Numbered from the stretch's first letter, positions 52,692 to 62,446 are shown. The stretch: DNA of 64,000 bases from CAZYFH01 sp965249175 (GCA_965249175.1 OZ252227.1:2294001-2358000); one strand, 5' to 3'. Notes: generated by a model from the letters alone, not told the origin. Made by a program: numbers and translations.

Positions 52692-53063
52692 CCTGCACCT
52701 AGGTGGCTTCGTAACTGGGCTTGGCTACGTCTCGTGGCGTCCCGTCCCACGAGCGCGACTACGGCGGAGGCATCGTGGTTTCATCTTTGATATCAGGTAT
52801 CGGTACTTAGGATGTCGGAGAGCGGGGCGCGATCGGACCGTCGGCCGGCTGCCTTGACTGGTTCGTGCGGGCCGGCGATACCCAGTAGCCGGAAAATGGT
52901 TGAATCCCCTCGGGGAGATAGCCATAAGTGGTCGAACTCGTGCGGCGGTTGTGCCCTTAGCGCATCGGTGGCATTAGAAGCTGGGCGAGGCTGGTGTTCC
53001 GGACCTCTTGTCCGGTTCCGAACTTGTGCGGCGGCTGTGCTTTGCCTCCCTCGGTCGGTTCGT
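52692..53063. other. No gene recognised; imperfect direct repeat
   Basis: Contains two related stretches, TCGAACTCGTGCGGCGGTTG (52932-) and CCGAACTTGTGCGGCGGCTG (53018-), about 86 bases apart. No coding evidence on either strand. Confidence 0.4.
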
Positions 53064-54492
53064 GAGTCAAGCCCATTCTTAGTTGAAACTCTCCACGGCT
53101 CCCGATGGCTTACGCGGCCTGCTTCTTCGACGTCGTCGTGTCGATCTTCAGTTCTCGCTTCAATGCGGCCCGAAGCGTGGGAAGGTGGCGGTAGCCCCTC
53201 ACCCTTCGTAAGCGCGGTTCGATGTCCAGGAGGGCGGTCGCCAGCCAGCGGTGGCGTTGGCTCGAGCTCTGCCAGTGATCTACCTTCGCGCAGCGTTCCT
53301 CGACCAGCGCATTGACCGACTCCAGACAGTTCGTCGTCTTCAGCGACCGGCCCAGCACTCCGTACACGCCCAATCGATGTAACGTCAGGGTTTCGTCCAG
53401 GCCTTCCGCCAAGCTGTCAGCCGCCGACTGGTTCCGCTCGTCCAACTCGCCGTGGAGCGTCTCGAGCGCACCGAGGGCCTCGTCGTAGTCCGGCCGGTTG
53501 TACGCTCGCTGGAGACGCTGACGCCACACCGCCTGCTCGTGCTTGGCCAGGTAGCTCACCACGTTCTCGCGCTTGTGCCACTGGCACCGTTGGACCAGGG
53601 CCCGGCCCCGGAAGGCCTTCCGGACGGCCGTGCGGAGCCCCTTGCCGCCATCGAGGATGACCAGCACACCCTGGGAGAGGTCGAGGCCCCGCTCGACCAA
53701 CGACCGCAGGAACGGTGTGAGCACCGTCGCGTTCTCCGTGTCCGTTTCGACGAAGCCCAGGAAGCGTTTCTCCCCAGACAGCGTGATGCCTAGCGCGATG
53801 ACCATCGTCGCGTCAGCGAACGTCTTGCCGTCCAGGAACACGGCCACCACGTCCTCATCGGATAGGTCCCGCTCCTGGAACGCCCGTAGCTGCGCCGCGC
53901 TGGCCTGGATGAACCCCCGGGACACCGTCGAACTCGACAGCCCGATCGCCCCGGGAATCGCCGCCGCGGCCGCCGCGTAGTTGCGGCACGAGATCCCGTA
54001 GAGCACCCGTCGCAGCAGCGCGTCGTCCACCTCGCGGTCGTCATGCAACGCCGCATACGACCGCAGCGGAATCTCGCTCCCTGCGAGGCGACGAATCCGG
54101 GGCACGCGAATCGGCACGCGCTGCCCCGCGAGACCCACCGTCCCAGGGTTACTGCCGTGACGGCGTCCACCGACCGACGCGTCCTTCCGGACGTAGCGCT
54201 CGCTCGCCAGCGCCGTCACCTCCTGGTCGAGCAACTCCTGCACATGCATCAGGCCCAGGGGCACCAGCGAGCGGATCAGCTCCACCTTCGCGTCCAGCTC
54301 CAGATCCGCGTAGGCCTCGCGGTGAATGATGTTGACCGAGCCCAGCTTGCGAACTTTCTTGCGCTTCCTGACAGCACGTAGGACACTCATCGTGGCTCCT
54401 CTCTCTCGTGGGGTGATGTCCGTCTTTTGCAACGTCATCACACCACAGGGTCTGGAGCCGTTTCAATTTTCAACTAAGATTAGCTCACCCTC
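53064..54492 (-). mobile_element. ISc copy B, IS256-family
   Basis: 1429 bp with a perfect 8-bp duplication, CGGTTCGT, at 53056-53063 and 54493-54500. Same length as copy A. Confidence 0.93.
53110..54390 (-). CDS. IS256-family transposase of ISc, intact copy
   Basis: 426 aa from ATG 54390 (a 17-codon longer start at 54441 lacks a ribosome site). DDE residues are in VFLDGKTFADATMVIALGIT, VILDGGKGLRTAVRKAF and TTNCLESVNALVEERC. QRCQWHKRENVVSYL matches the C..H motif. N-terminal RKRKKVRKLG is basic. This copy could supply transposase to copy A. Confidence 0.94.
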   Translation of the reverse strand: MSVLRAVRKRKKVRKLGSVNIIHREAYADLELDAKVELIRSLVPLGLMHVQELLDQEVTALASERYVRKDASVGGRRHGSNPGTVGLAGQRVPIRVPRIRRLAGSEIPLRSYAALHDDREVDDALLRRVLYGISCRNYAAAAAAIPGAIGLSSSTVSRGFIQASAAQLRAFQERDLSDEDVVAVFLDGKTFADATMVIALGITLSGEKRFLGFVETDTENATVLTPFLRSLVERGLDLSQGVLVILDGGKGLRTAVRKAFRGRALVQRCQWHKRENVVSYLAKHEQAVWRQRLQRAYNRPDYDEALGALETLHGELDERNQSAADSLAEGLDETLTLHRLGVYGVLGRSLKTTNCLESVNALVEERCAKVDHWQSSSQRHRWLATALLDIEPRLRRVRGYRHLPTLRAALKRELKIDTTTSKKQAA

Positions 54493-54500
54493 CGGTTCGT

Positions 54501-54950
54501 CCCAGGAGAATCCTGCGTCTCGTTCCGGGTCCGAGGCGTCCAAGGGTAACGTCAGTGCCGAGGCGACAGGGCGGTGTGGGAATCTCGACTGACAACGTGA
54601 AAGTCATGCGCCTCCTGGAGGATTCGTGAGAATCCCGCCGGGAGGAGATCCTGGGCGCGCGACACATCCATGGGGTAACTGTGCTCCAGGACGGCCCTTT
54701 GCTGCTGGAGTCCGGGTGTCCACCACGGCTGCTCGTGCGCGATCCGCCGGGCGAAGGGCCGCCGAGAGCGGGGTCCGGCACCGTCGGCTCGTAAGGTGTT
54801 GTTCGTTCGGAGCCAGCGTTAGCAGGGCAGGCCGTGAGTGGCTAGACGAGGGTCTGGATCGAGGTATATGGTTCTCGACTCTGAACGCCGCCGGTGGAGG
54901 CTGTGCCGGATAGATCACGACGCACAACCACCGGGTGCATGAGGAGAGGA
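54501..54950. other. No recognisable gene
   Basis: Short discontinuous frames only. 54590-54790 gives HGVTVLQDGPLLLESGCPPR on the plus strand, which may be a fragment of a phage-type protein, but stops interrupt it. Confidence 0.3.
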
Positions 54951-55561
54951 ATGAACGCTCGCGTGGTGTGGGCCTCACCGGATGGGTCGTCGAAGATACA
55001 CGTTGGCGAGTCGCTCGCCTTCATGGAAAGCCTTGCCGCGAACTCCGTGGATTGCATTTGGACGGACCCGCCGTATCTGTTGTCGAACGACGGCATGACC
55101 TGTGTCGGCGGCGAGATGGTCAAGGTGAACAAAGGCGGGTGGGACCGCAGCCGTGGAATCGACTGCGATCATGAGTTCAATCGAACGTGGCTCGCCGCGT
55201 GCCACCGGATTCTGAAACCAGCCGGGTCGATGTGGGTCAGTGGCACGTTGCACGTGTATCCGAGTGTGGGAATGGCGATGCAACAGCTGGGGTTCCGGAT
55301 TCTGAACGACATTGTGTGGGAGAAGCCGGCCCCTCCCCCCAACCTCGGGTGTCGCTGTTTTACTCATTCGACGGAGATGCTGCTCTGGGCCACGAAGGCG
55401 AGGAAGGGCAGCAAGGACAGATACACGTTCAACTACGAAGCCATGAAAGCGGAGAACGGTGGCACGCAGATGAAGAATGTGTGGCGCTTCGCGACACCGT
55501 CTCGGGCCGAGAAGGCACTGGGCAAGCATCCGACGCAGAAGCCCGTCGCGCTCATCGACCG

Positions 55562-56996
55562 GAGATATAACCAGAAGTTGTGGATCGGCAGTCTGAAGAA
55601 GGCGGCGTATCCTTTCGCGTGAGCAACGCGAAAACTCCGGCTGGCAGGCCGGTGAAAGGAGCCGCCACCCATGCTGAAGGTACTCGACAACGATGGAGCA
55701 GACAACGAAGTTCCGCCGGAAGAGCGCGGTGCGCAGACGGTGGACGAGCTGGCCCGGGAGGGAGCCCGGCGGATGTTGATGACGGCCCTGGCGGTGGAGG
55801 TCGGGCAGTACATCGAGGCCCACGGCGAGGAGCGGGACGCGCGGGGACGCCGGCTGGTCGTTCGGAATGGTCGGGCCCAGGCGCGGAAGGTGACGTGCGG
55901 GGCAGGTACGCTCGAGGTGCATGCTCCTCGGGTGAACGACAAAAGGGTCAACGGCGCGGGCCAGCGGGAGCGGTTCACGAGTCGGATCTTGCCCCCCTAC
56001 ATGCGTCGCTCGCCCAAGGTGGCGGAGGTGCTGCCGATCCTCTATCTGCGCGGTCTGTCGACGGGCGATTTCCGCGAAGCGCTGCCGGTGCTATTGGGGG
56101 ATGACGCGGCCGGCCTCAGCGCGACCAACATCGCGCGCCTCACGGCGGTGTGGGAAGAGGACTACCGGCGGTTCCGCCAGCGGGACCTGGCCGATCGTGA
56201 CTACGTGTACGTGTGGGTCGACGGCATCCATTTCAACATCCGGCTCGAGGACGATCGGCTCTGTACGCTGGTGATCATCGGCGTACGGCCCGATGGGACC
56301 AAGAAGCTCGTGGCCCTGGAGGACGGCTACCGCGAGAGCACCGACAGCTGGGCGACGGTGCTGCGGGACCTCCAGCGGCGCGGCATGCGGGCCCCGGTGG
56401 GGGCGGTCGGCGACGGCGCCCTGGGTTTCTGGGCGGCCGTGCGCGACGTGTGGCCGGACACGCGAGAGCTCCGCGACTGGTGTCACAAGATGGGCAACGT
56501 GCTCGACAAATTGCCAAAGCGATTACAGCCGAAAGCGAAGCGCGCGCTCCGCGAGATCATGTACGCCGAGACGCGGGCACACGCCGAGGAGGCCATGGAC
56601 GTCTTCATCGCCGAGTACGAGGCCAAGTACCCGAAGGCGGCGGCGTGCCTGGACGCAGACCGCGACCGCCTCCTCACGCACTTTGCCCTGCCAGCTGAGC
56701 ATTGGCAGCACGTGCGCACGAGCAACGTCATCGAGTCGCCATTCGCCACGGTCCGACTCCGGCAGCGCGTGACCAAAGGCGCGGGCTCGCGCACCAAGGG
56801 CCTGTTGATGGCCTACAAGCTGCTCGAGATGGCACAGCAGCGCTGGCGTCGGCTCAATGGCGCGCATCTGCTGCCACTCGTCCGCGCCGGCGTGACGTTC
56901 ATTGACGGGGTACAGCAGGAGCGAAACAACGAGGGAGATCGGAAGGTGGCCGCCTGATCACGCTGATGACCGATCCACAACATTTGACAATATCTC
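55562..56996 (+). mobile_element. ISa copy 7, with 3-nt linker
   Basis: 1435 bp. An 8-bp duplication, ATCGACCG, lies at 55554-55561 and 57000-57007. On the right it is separated from the IS end by three bases, CAC (56997-56999). Confidence 0.9.
55671..56957 (+). CDS. ISa transposase copy 7, intact
   Basis: 428 aa, same translation as copies 4 and 5, with all catalytic residues. Confidence 0.95.
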   Translation: MLKVLDNDGADNEVPPEERGAQTVDELAREGARRMLMTALAVEVGQYIEAHGEERDARGRRLVVRNGRAQARKVTCGAGTLEVHAPRVNDKRVNGAGQRERFTSRILPPYMRRSPKVAEVLPILYLRGLSTGDFREALPVLLGDDAAGLSATNIARLTAVWEEDYRRFRQRDLADRDYVYVWVDGIHFNIRLEDDRLCTLVIIGVRPDGTKKLVALEDGYRESTDSWATVLRDLQRRGMRAPVGAVGDGALGFWAAVRDVWPDTRELRDWCHKMGNVLDKLPKRLQPKAKRALREIMYAETRAHAEEAMDVFIAEYEAKYPKAAACLDADRDRLLTHFALPAEHWQHVRTSNVIESPFATVRLRQRVTKGAGSRTKGLLMAYKLLEMAQQRWRRLNGAHLLPLVRAGVTFIDGVQQERNNEGDRKVAA

Positions 56997-57253
56997 CACA
57001 TCGACCGCTGTCTACGTGCGTCAACGGTCGCTGGAGACCTGAAGGGCGAAGCGGCGGTTGAAGAACACCCAAAGAAATCAGGGGAAAGACAACGATTCCA
57101 ACGAGTTGTAAGCCTTGGGTTTATCACCCTATCTCACCCAATATCACTCTCTGAACACATGGTACGGGCACAAAACGGGCACAGTAAACCCTGTTCAGGC
57201 GGCCGTAGCGGAGGTAGGGGAAAGCACTGAGAGCGGACCCGACTCGGGAGTCA

Positions 57254-57490
57254 GGCCGTCACAAGCTGGGGAAGTATCGAAATTATGCTGGTCTCTGGCG
57301 CAGGCTCATCGAGGGCACCAATGACGCGAGCGTAGAAGCGTCGGTACCCCTCAGGGTCGCGAGGGATTTCCGAGGCCAGAGCGACGGTCATGGCGCGGCG
57401 CACTTGAGCCTCGTCCACCTCGGCTGTCACGTTCCGGAAATGCTGCAGGGTCATTGTCGCGTCTCTGTGGGTTTGACGGCCGACACACCC
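57254..57490 (-). pseudogene. Possible tyrosine recombinase C-terminal fragment
   Basis: The minus frame reads THRDATMTLQHFRNVTAEVD, EAQVRRAMTVALASEIP. This resembles the end of phage integrases (T..TM..Y.H.T.E). Tyr is not evident (HFRN). Near it are the direct repeats ACGGGCACA at 57158 and 57174. Low certainty. Confidence 0.35.
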
Positions 57491-57623
57491 GTTTGGTTGC
57501 GTCTCCGACGCATATTTCTGAGCGCCGTCCGATTCCCACGGTCATCACGGTGTGGTCTTGCACGCGGTAGCCTGGGGGTCCATCATGGGCGTATCCAGAC
57601 GTGAGCTGAGCGAGGAGGACAAG

Positions 57624-58610
57624 ATGAGCCATCGATGTCTCGCTGCGGTGTTTACGGTGATCGCGGTCGTGGTGCTGTCAGCCATTCCTGCTGCTGCCCA
57701 GACCGCTCCCCGGACGCCATGGGGGCAGCCAGACCTGCAAGGCATCTGGGACTTCCGCACGATCACGCCGATGGAACGACCGGAGGACCTCGCGGACAAG
57801 GAGTTTCTGACGGCGGAGGAAGCGGCCAACCTCGAGCAGGAGGCAGTCGATCGCGATATCCGCCTGTGGGAGCGGGCCGCTCGAAGAACGGAGGCCGGCG
57901 AGAACGTCGGCGGCTACAACAATTTCTGGATGGACAGGGGAACGCAAACCATCGGGACCAGACGCACGTCGCTGATCGTGGATCCGCCGAACGGCAGGAT
58001 GCCGGATCGGTCGTCGCTCGGGGAGCGGAGAGCGGACGCGCGGCGAGTGTATCGGGAGGAGCATCCCGCCGACTCGTATTTGGACAGGAGCACCTCCGAT
58101 CGATGCATGGTGGGGTTCAACGCCGGCCCACCGATCACGCCCCTCGCCTACAACCAGAATATGCAGCTCTTTCAGACCCCGGACCAAGTCGTGATCGTCA
58201 CCGAGATGGTGCACACGGCTCGCGTCGTGCCGCTCGATGGCCGTCCCACGCTGGACAACGGCATCCGTCAGTGGTCGGGCGATTCGCGGGGGCACTGGGA
58301 GGACGACACGCTCGTGATCGAGACCGCGAACTTCAACACGGGGCGCCGCTGGAGAGGGTCGACCGAGAACATGACGCTCGTCGAACGCTTCGTCCGCGTT
58401 GACGCGGACACGCTCGAATACACCTTCACGGTGACCGATCCGGACACCTGGACGACGTCGTGGACGGCGTCGATTCCGATGCGGCGGACCGACGTGCCGA
58501 TGTTCGAGTACGCCTGCCACGAAGGCAACTACTCCATGGAGGGTATCCTCGCCGGCGCGCGGGCAGACGAGAAGGCCGCTGCACTAGCCGAGACAGAAGA
58601 CTCGCGGTAG
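57624..58610 (+). CDS. Secreted acidobacterial protein of unknown function
   Basis: 328 aa. ATG 57624 after CGAGGAGGACAAG; signal peptide MSHRCLAAVFTVIAVVVLSA with cleavage after AAAQ. Mature start TAPRTPWGQPDLQGIWDFRT, then TPMERPEDLADKEFLTAEEA, SLIVDPPNGRMP, SDRCMVGFNAGPPITP, GRHW-like DSRGHWEDDTLVIETANFNT and FEYACHEGNYSMEGILAGAR. This family is abundant in Acidobacteriota and marine or soil bacteria and has no established activity. Intact; followed by a terminator. Confidence 0.85.
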   Translation: MSHRCLAAVFTVIAVVVLSAIPAAAQTAPRTPWGQPDLQGIWDFRTITPMERPEDLADKEFLTAEEAANLEQEAVDRDIRLWERAARRTEAGENVGGYNNFWMDRGTQTIGTRRTSLIVDPPNGRMPDRSSLGERRADARRVYREEHPADSYLDRSTSDRCMVGFNAGPPITPLAYNQNMQLFQTPDQVVIVTEMVHTARVVPLDGRPTLDNGIRQWSGDSRGHWEDDTLVIETANFNTGRRWRGSTENMTLVERFVRVDADTLEYTFTVTDPDTWTTSWTASIPMRRTDVPMFEYACHEGNYSMEGILAGARADEKAAALAETEDSR

Positions 58611-58664
58611 GTTCAAACGCGCGCAACACTGCCCTCAACGTGGGGCACACCCGGAGGACATCAG

Positions 58665-58700
58665 GCCGACCTCGGTAAAACGGGGTCGGCTTTCTTTCTT
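58665..58700 (+). terminator. Rho-independent terminator
   Basis: GCCGACCTCG and CGGGGTCGGC pair (one T-G wobble) around GTAAAA, followed by TTTCTTTCTT. It lies 55 bases after the secreted-protein gene. Confidence 0.85.
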
Positions 58701-58845
58701 CTCGGCCGTCTATGTCCGTTCGTGGTGCCGTTTCCCGGAAGATCTTGCACAAAAGTTGCACACGGAAACGCGCCAGCCAATCGGGCTGGCAAGGAGACTG
58801 TCGACCTGGTCGAGGTCGCCGTTCTTCCGAGGCCAAGGGTTGACG

Positions 58846-60182
58846 CGTCAAGTTGTGCAAAAGGCGTTCATGGCTGAGGTCGGTTAGGCGGCGGTCCTGA
58901 TGAGCTCCTTCTTCTGCTCCTTGAAGTACTCCATGTTGAGATAGCGGTTCTCCTCCAGCCAGCCCTCGTGGGTCTCGGCGCAGAGCGCGCGAACCAACCG
59001 GAGGCAGCTTGCGGGATTCGGAAAGATGCGGACGACGCGCGTGCGGCGCTTGATCTCCTCGTTCAGCCGTTCGAGCATGTTCGTCGACTTCAGGTGCTTG
59101 TGGTGCTGGCGGGGCAGGCTGTAGAAGTTCAGCGTCTCCCCGATCTGCGCCTCGACCCAGTCGGTGAGTTTGGGGTAGCGGCGCTCCCACCGCTTGAGCC
59201 ACGCCTGGAGATCCTGCTGGGCTTCTTTGAGATTGCGCCGGTCATAGAGCCAGCGGAGCTCCTGGCGGCAGTCGTCGTCGGCCTTCCGCGGCAGATAGTC
59301 GAGCGCGTTGCGGAGGAAGTGCACGTAGCAGCGCTGCCACACCGCCTCGGGCAGCAACTCCCGGACGGCGCGCTTCAATCCGGCGTGGTCGTCCAAGACG
59401 ACGAACTCCACGCCGTGCAACCCGCGCGTCTTGAGCCCGGTGATGAACGTCTTCCCAGCTCGAGCGCGACTCCCGGTTCGAGAGCTCCACGCCGAGCAGC
59501 TCGCGTCGCCCTTCCCCGTTGATCCCGATGGCCACGAACACGGCCTGGGCCTGAATCACCCCGTCCAGCCGGACCTTCTCGTAGCGCGCATCGAGGATGA
59601 GGTAGGGGTACGCCTCCTCCAGCCGGCGGTGGGCAAAGCGCTGCAGCAGGGCATCCAAGCTGCGGTTGATCCGGCTGACGGTGCTGGCCGAGAACGTGTG
59701 GCCGCACAGCTCCTCCGTGATGGCCTTCACCTTGCGGGTCGACACGCCCTGGACGTACATCTCCGCGAGCGCACTGACCAAGGCTTTCTCCGAGCGTTGG
59801 TACCGGTCGAAGAGCTCGGTCGAGAACCGGCCCTCGCGGTCGCGCGGGACCCGCAGTTCCAGCTTCCCGATCCGCGTCACCAACCCCCGACTGTAGTACC
59901 CCGACCGATAGCCGACGCGCCCGGCCGTCCGTTCGCCGGACTCCGCCCCGAGGGCCTCGGTCATGTCGGCCTCCAGCACCTCCTGGAGCGACTCCTTCAC
60001 CAGTCGCTTCAGCAGCTCGCGGTCGCTGCTGACGAGGGCTTCGATTCGGGAGGTCTTCGCGCTACGCTTGGCTCGAGTGGTCATGGTCTGACTCCTTGTG
60101 GGTGAGGTCGATCTCGTCAATCAACCTCTTGCCCTGACCGCTCGTTTTTCTCAAGCGCTTTTGCACACAGGTCGCAACACTA
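58846..60182 (-). mobile_element. ISd copy D, IS256-family (reverse)
   Basis: About 1337 bp; ends CGTCAAGTTGTGCAAAA and, reversed, TAGTGTTGCGACCTGTGTGC. Defined by comparison with the copy at 48117-50910. It truncates the 5' part of the AlpA-like gene on its right. Confidence 0.8.
58884..60084 (-). pseudogene. ISd transposase copy D, 1-base frameshift
   Basis: ATG 60084 after CAAGGAGTCAGACC. The frame is open through the DNA-binding part, SALAEMYVQGVSTRKVKAIT and LILDARYEKVRLDGV. Near 59455 TGGAAGACG has become TGGGAAGACG, shifting frame after SRSSW. The C-terminal 178 codons continue in the other frame, with FVVLDDHAGLKRAVRELLPE and STNMLERLNEEIKRR. Both ISd copies are thus dead, by different lesions. 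Confidence 0.9.
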
Positions 60183-60295
60183 CCCTGGGCGGACGAGCCG
60201 TCGGCTGGATCGAAGCCGAAGTGAACGCCTGGCTCACCGCCCGAATCGAGAAGCGCCGGGAGCAGGCGCCAGGGGGACGGCCCTCACAGCCATGA
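60183..60295 (+). pseudogene. AlpA-like excisionase/regulator, 5' part removed by ISd
   Basis: Reads TLGGRAVGWIEAEVNAWLTA, RIEKRREQAPGGRPSQP. The LG.RAVGW...EV.AWL..RI segment is the second half of the AlpA winged-helix domain (KLG.RSVGWL.SEI..W). The start is lost. The stop TGA overlaps the ATG of the ParB-like gene. Confidence 0.7.
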
Positions 60296-61239
60296 CCCCT
60301 CGCTCAGCGCGCGACGCCGGCCACTCCCCCGACCGACCCAGAGACCGGCGCCTGACCGACGGGGGCACGCACGTCGACGACGATCTCGACGTACCCGAGC
60401 AGCAGGACGGTCCGTCTCGGGACCGCGTGGTGTATCGCGCCACGACGGCGCTGCGCCCGCACCCGCGCTATCAGGAGCTGCGTGGACCGATGGCGGCCAC
60501 CTGTGTCCAGCGGGCTGCGCGGCAGGCGGGACCTATCCAGGAGCCGTTGCTGACGACCATCGACGGCACGATTCTGGACGGACACGCGCGGTGGCAGGCG
60601 GCGATCGAGCGCCAGCAGCCGACGCTTCCCTGTTTCGAGTACGACGTGACCGACGACGAGGCGCTCCAGGTGGTCATCCAACGGCACCGGCGCTCCGAGG
60701 GTCTGAACGATTACGGCCGGGTCGTGTTGGCCCTGGGCCTTGAGTCGTACTTCAGGGAACGGCGTCGACCGACACCGTCGACCGGCCACCGGAGGCCCTC
60801 GTCAAAGTTGACGAACCACGACCACCGCGACGTGCGGAAGCACATCGCCGAGGAGGCGGGCGTCTCGACCGGCAACGTGACCAAGGTCAAGCAGATCCTG
60901 GACACCGTGACTCCGGAGGTGCGGGAGCGACTCGTCCGGGGGGAGGTCAGCATCCATCGGGCCTGGCAGTGGCGCACGCTGAGCCCCCAGGGGCAGCGTG
61001 ATGCGCTCTGGACGCATTTGCACCAGGGGGGCATTAAGAAGACGGTCGGCCGGTTGGTCAGGGCGCACGCTGACACCGGTGCTCCGGCTCAACCCGCCAA
61101 CGTGGCAGTCACCGTGCTCGGTGGACTCCCGATGTACGATCCGGCTGACATCACCGTGGCGGTCGTGGACGTTCCAGGGCGAGCCGTGGTGGTGACGCAG
61201 ATGTGCTACGACGAGCTGCAGGAGAAGCACACCCGATGA
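60292..61239 (+). CDS. ParB-like nuclease/HTH protein
   Basis: 315 aa. The N-terminal ParB/Srx-fold region (residues ~45-130) reads LRPHPRYQELRG, EPLLTTIDGTILDGHARWQA and DVTDDEALQVVIQRHRRSEG. The GHARW motif stands in place of the ParB GERR box. A central helix-turn-helix region follows: DVRKHIAEEAGVSTGNVTKV, VRERLVRGEVSIHRAWQWRT. The C-terminal domain LPMYDPADITVAVVDVPGRA is not recognised. Start and stop overlap the neighbours (ATGA at both ends), so it is translationally coupled to AlpA and the transposase. It may bind element DNA or partition it. Confidence 0.8.
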   Translation: MTPRSARDAGHSPDRPRDRRLTDGGTHVDDDLDVPEQQDGPSRDRVVYRATTALRPHPRYQELRGPMAATCVQRAARQAGPIQEPLLTTIDGTILDGHARWQAAIERQQPTLPCFEYDVTDDEALQVVIQRHRRSEGLNDYGRVVLALGLESYFRERRRPTPSTGHRRPSSKLTNHDHRDVRKHIAEEAGVSTGNVTKVKQILDTVTPEVRERLVRGEVSIHRAWQWRTLSPQGQRDALWTHLHQGGIKKTVGRLVRAHADTGAPAQPANVAVTVLGGLPMYDPADITVAVVDVPGRAVVVTQMCYDELQEKHTR

Positions 61240-62351
61240 CCCCGGCTCGCGCTCGACCGCTCAGAGACGTCCTGGCGCTGCATCGGGACGAGTGGGACCG
61301 TGATGGCACTCGTCCCGCGGTGCGGGAGGCGTTTGCCAAGGTCGTCGACTGCGGCACCGTGGCCCTCGGCGCGGAGGTCTTTGCGTCTGACACCGAAGAG
61401 CGGGTTGTGTATCACACCTGTAAATCACGGGCCTGTCCCAGTTGCGGGTATCAGGCCACCCGAGCGTGGCAGCGCGACCAGTGGCGAGAGTTACCCGATG
61501 TCCCCTACGCCCACGTCTGTCTCACCATGCCAGATGTGCTCTGGCCGTTGTTCCAGCGACACCGGCATCTCCTCCACGACCTGCCCGTCCTGGGCGCGCA
61601 GGTGCTACAGCAGTGGGCGCGCCAGAAATACGGCGTCTGGCTGATGATCGTGGTCATCCCGCACACCTTCGGCCGGCACCTGAATTTCAACTGCCATCTG
61701 CACATCCTGGTGTCCGAAGGCGGCCTCCGCGAGGACGGCACACGATGGTGCGCCCGAGCCCGACTGGACCGGAAGGCGCTAATGCCGATGTGGCGCTACG
61801 CCGTCATCACGTTGCTGCGGGAAGCGGCACGGGCCGGCGTGCTGGAGACCGACCTGAATCGTGGCGCGTTGCTGCGATTGCTCACCGACCAGTACGAACG
61901 GTGGTGGAACATCGACGTGAAGCGGTTTCGGAGCAAGAAGCAGTTCTTGGGGTACGTCGGCCGCTATGCCAGACGGCCGCCCATTGCGCAGCACCGGTTC
62001 CGGACGATCAGCCGTCAAGAAATCAGGTTCGTGACGAAGGACACGCGCACGAAGCGCACCGTCGAGACCACCTACACGCCGGCGGAGTTCCTGGCCACGC
62101 TCGCCGACCACGTCCCCGAGCGCTACCGGCACAACGTTCGCTACTTCGGGCTGCTCGCGCCACGTGTGAAGTGCCGGACGCACGATGCCGTGTTCGCGCT
62201 GCTGGGGCAGGAACGGCTGGGAAAACCCAGGCGGCTGCGATGGGCGACGTCGATGCAGAAATGCTTTGGCGTCGACCCGCTGGTGGACCGGGACGGCCGG
62301 CGGATGCGCTGGACTCGCCGCGTGTCACCCGCCAACCAGCCCTCGCCGTGA
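61236..62351 (+). CDS. IS91-like Y2 HUH transposase
   Basis: 371 aa from ATG 61236. An N-terminal zinc-binding domain reads CKSRACPSCGYQATRAWQRD, DVPYAHVCLTMPDVLWPLFQ. The HUH motif is FNCHLHILVSEGG, and the Y2-type motif is FLGYVGRYARRPPIAQHRF, with two tyrosines three residues apart. The domain order matches IS91/ISCR rolling-circle transposases. Shorter than IS91 TnpA (about 400+ aa) but with all motifs. The ATG overlaps the ParB stop. An integrase fragment follows. Terminal ori/ter sequences were not identified. Confidence 0.88.
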   Translation: MTPARARPLRDVLALHRDEWDRDGTRPAVREAFAKVVDCGTVALGAEVFASDTEERVVYHTCKSRACPSCGYQATRAWQRDQWRELPDVPYAHVCLTMPDVLWPLFQRHRHLLHDLPVLGAQVLQQWARQKYGVWLMIVVIPHTFGRHLNFNCHLHILVSEGGLREDGTRWCARARLDRKALMPMWRYAVITLLREAARAGVLETDLNRGALLRLLTDQYERWWNIDVKRFRSKKQFLGYVGRYARRPPIAQHRFRTISRQEIRFVTKDTRTKRTVETTYTPAEFLATLADHVPERYRHNVRYFGLLAPRVKCRTHDAVFALLGQERLGKPRRLRWATSMQKCFGVDPLVDRDGRRMRWTRRVSPANQPSP

Positions 62352-62446
62352 ACTGACCCGCCGTCTTCGTCCTCCTCAAGCTGATTCGCTGCCCCAGGCG
62401 CGAGAATGCCTCCAACGGTCTCCGCAATCCGTCAGCTTCCAGAGAT

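Larger units (their letters stand above)
54951..57055 (+). pseudogene. Site-specific DNA methyltransferase, split by ISa copy 7 and 3'-truncated
   Basis: ATG 54951 after GAGGAGAGGA. SKIHVGESLAFMESLAANSV, then DCIWTDPPYLLSNDGMT with the DPPY catalytic motif of N4/N6 amino-methyltransferases, CHRILKPAGSMWVSGTLHVY, NDIVWEKPAPPPNLGCRCFT, and GKHPTQKPVALIDR. ISa follows. Removing it and one ATCGACCG (with CAC) continues LIDRCLRASTVAGDL, and then homology ends near 57039, before the FxGxG SAM-binding motif expected next. Likely an orphan phage-type methyltransferase, now inactive. Confidence 0.85.
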
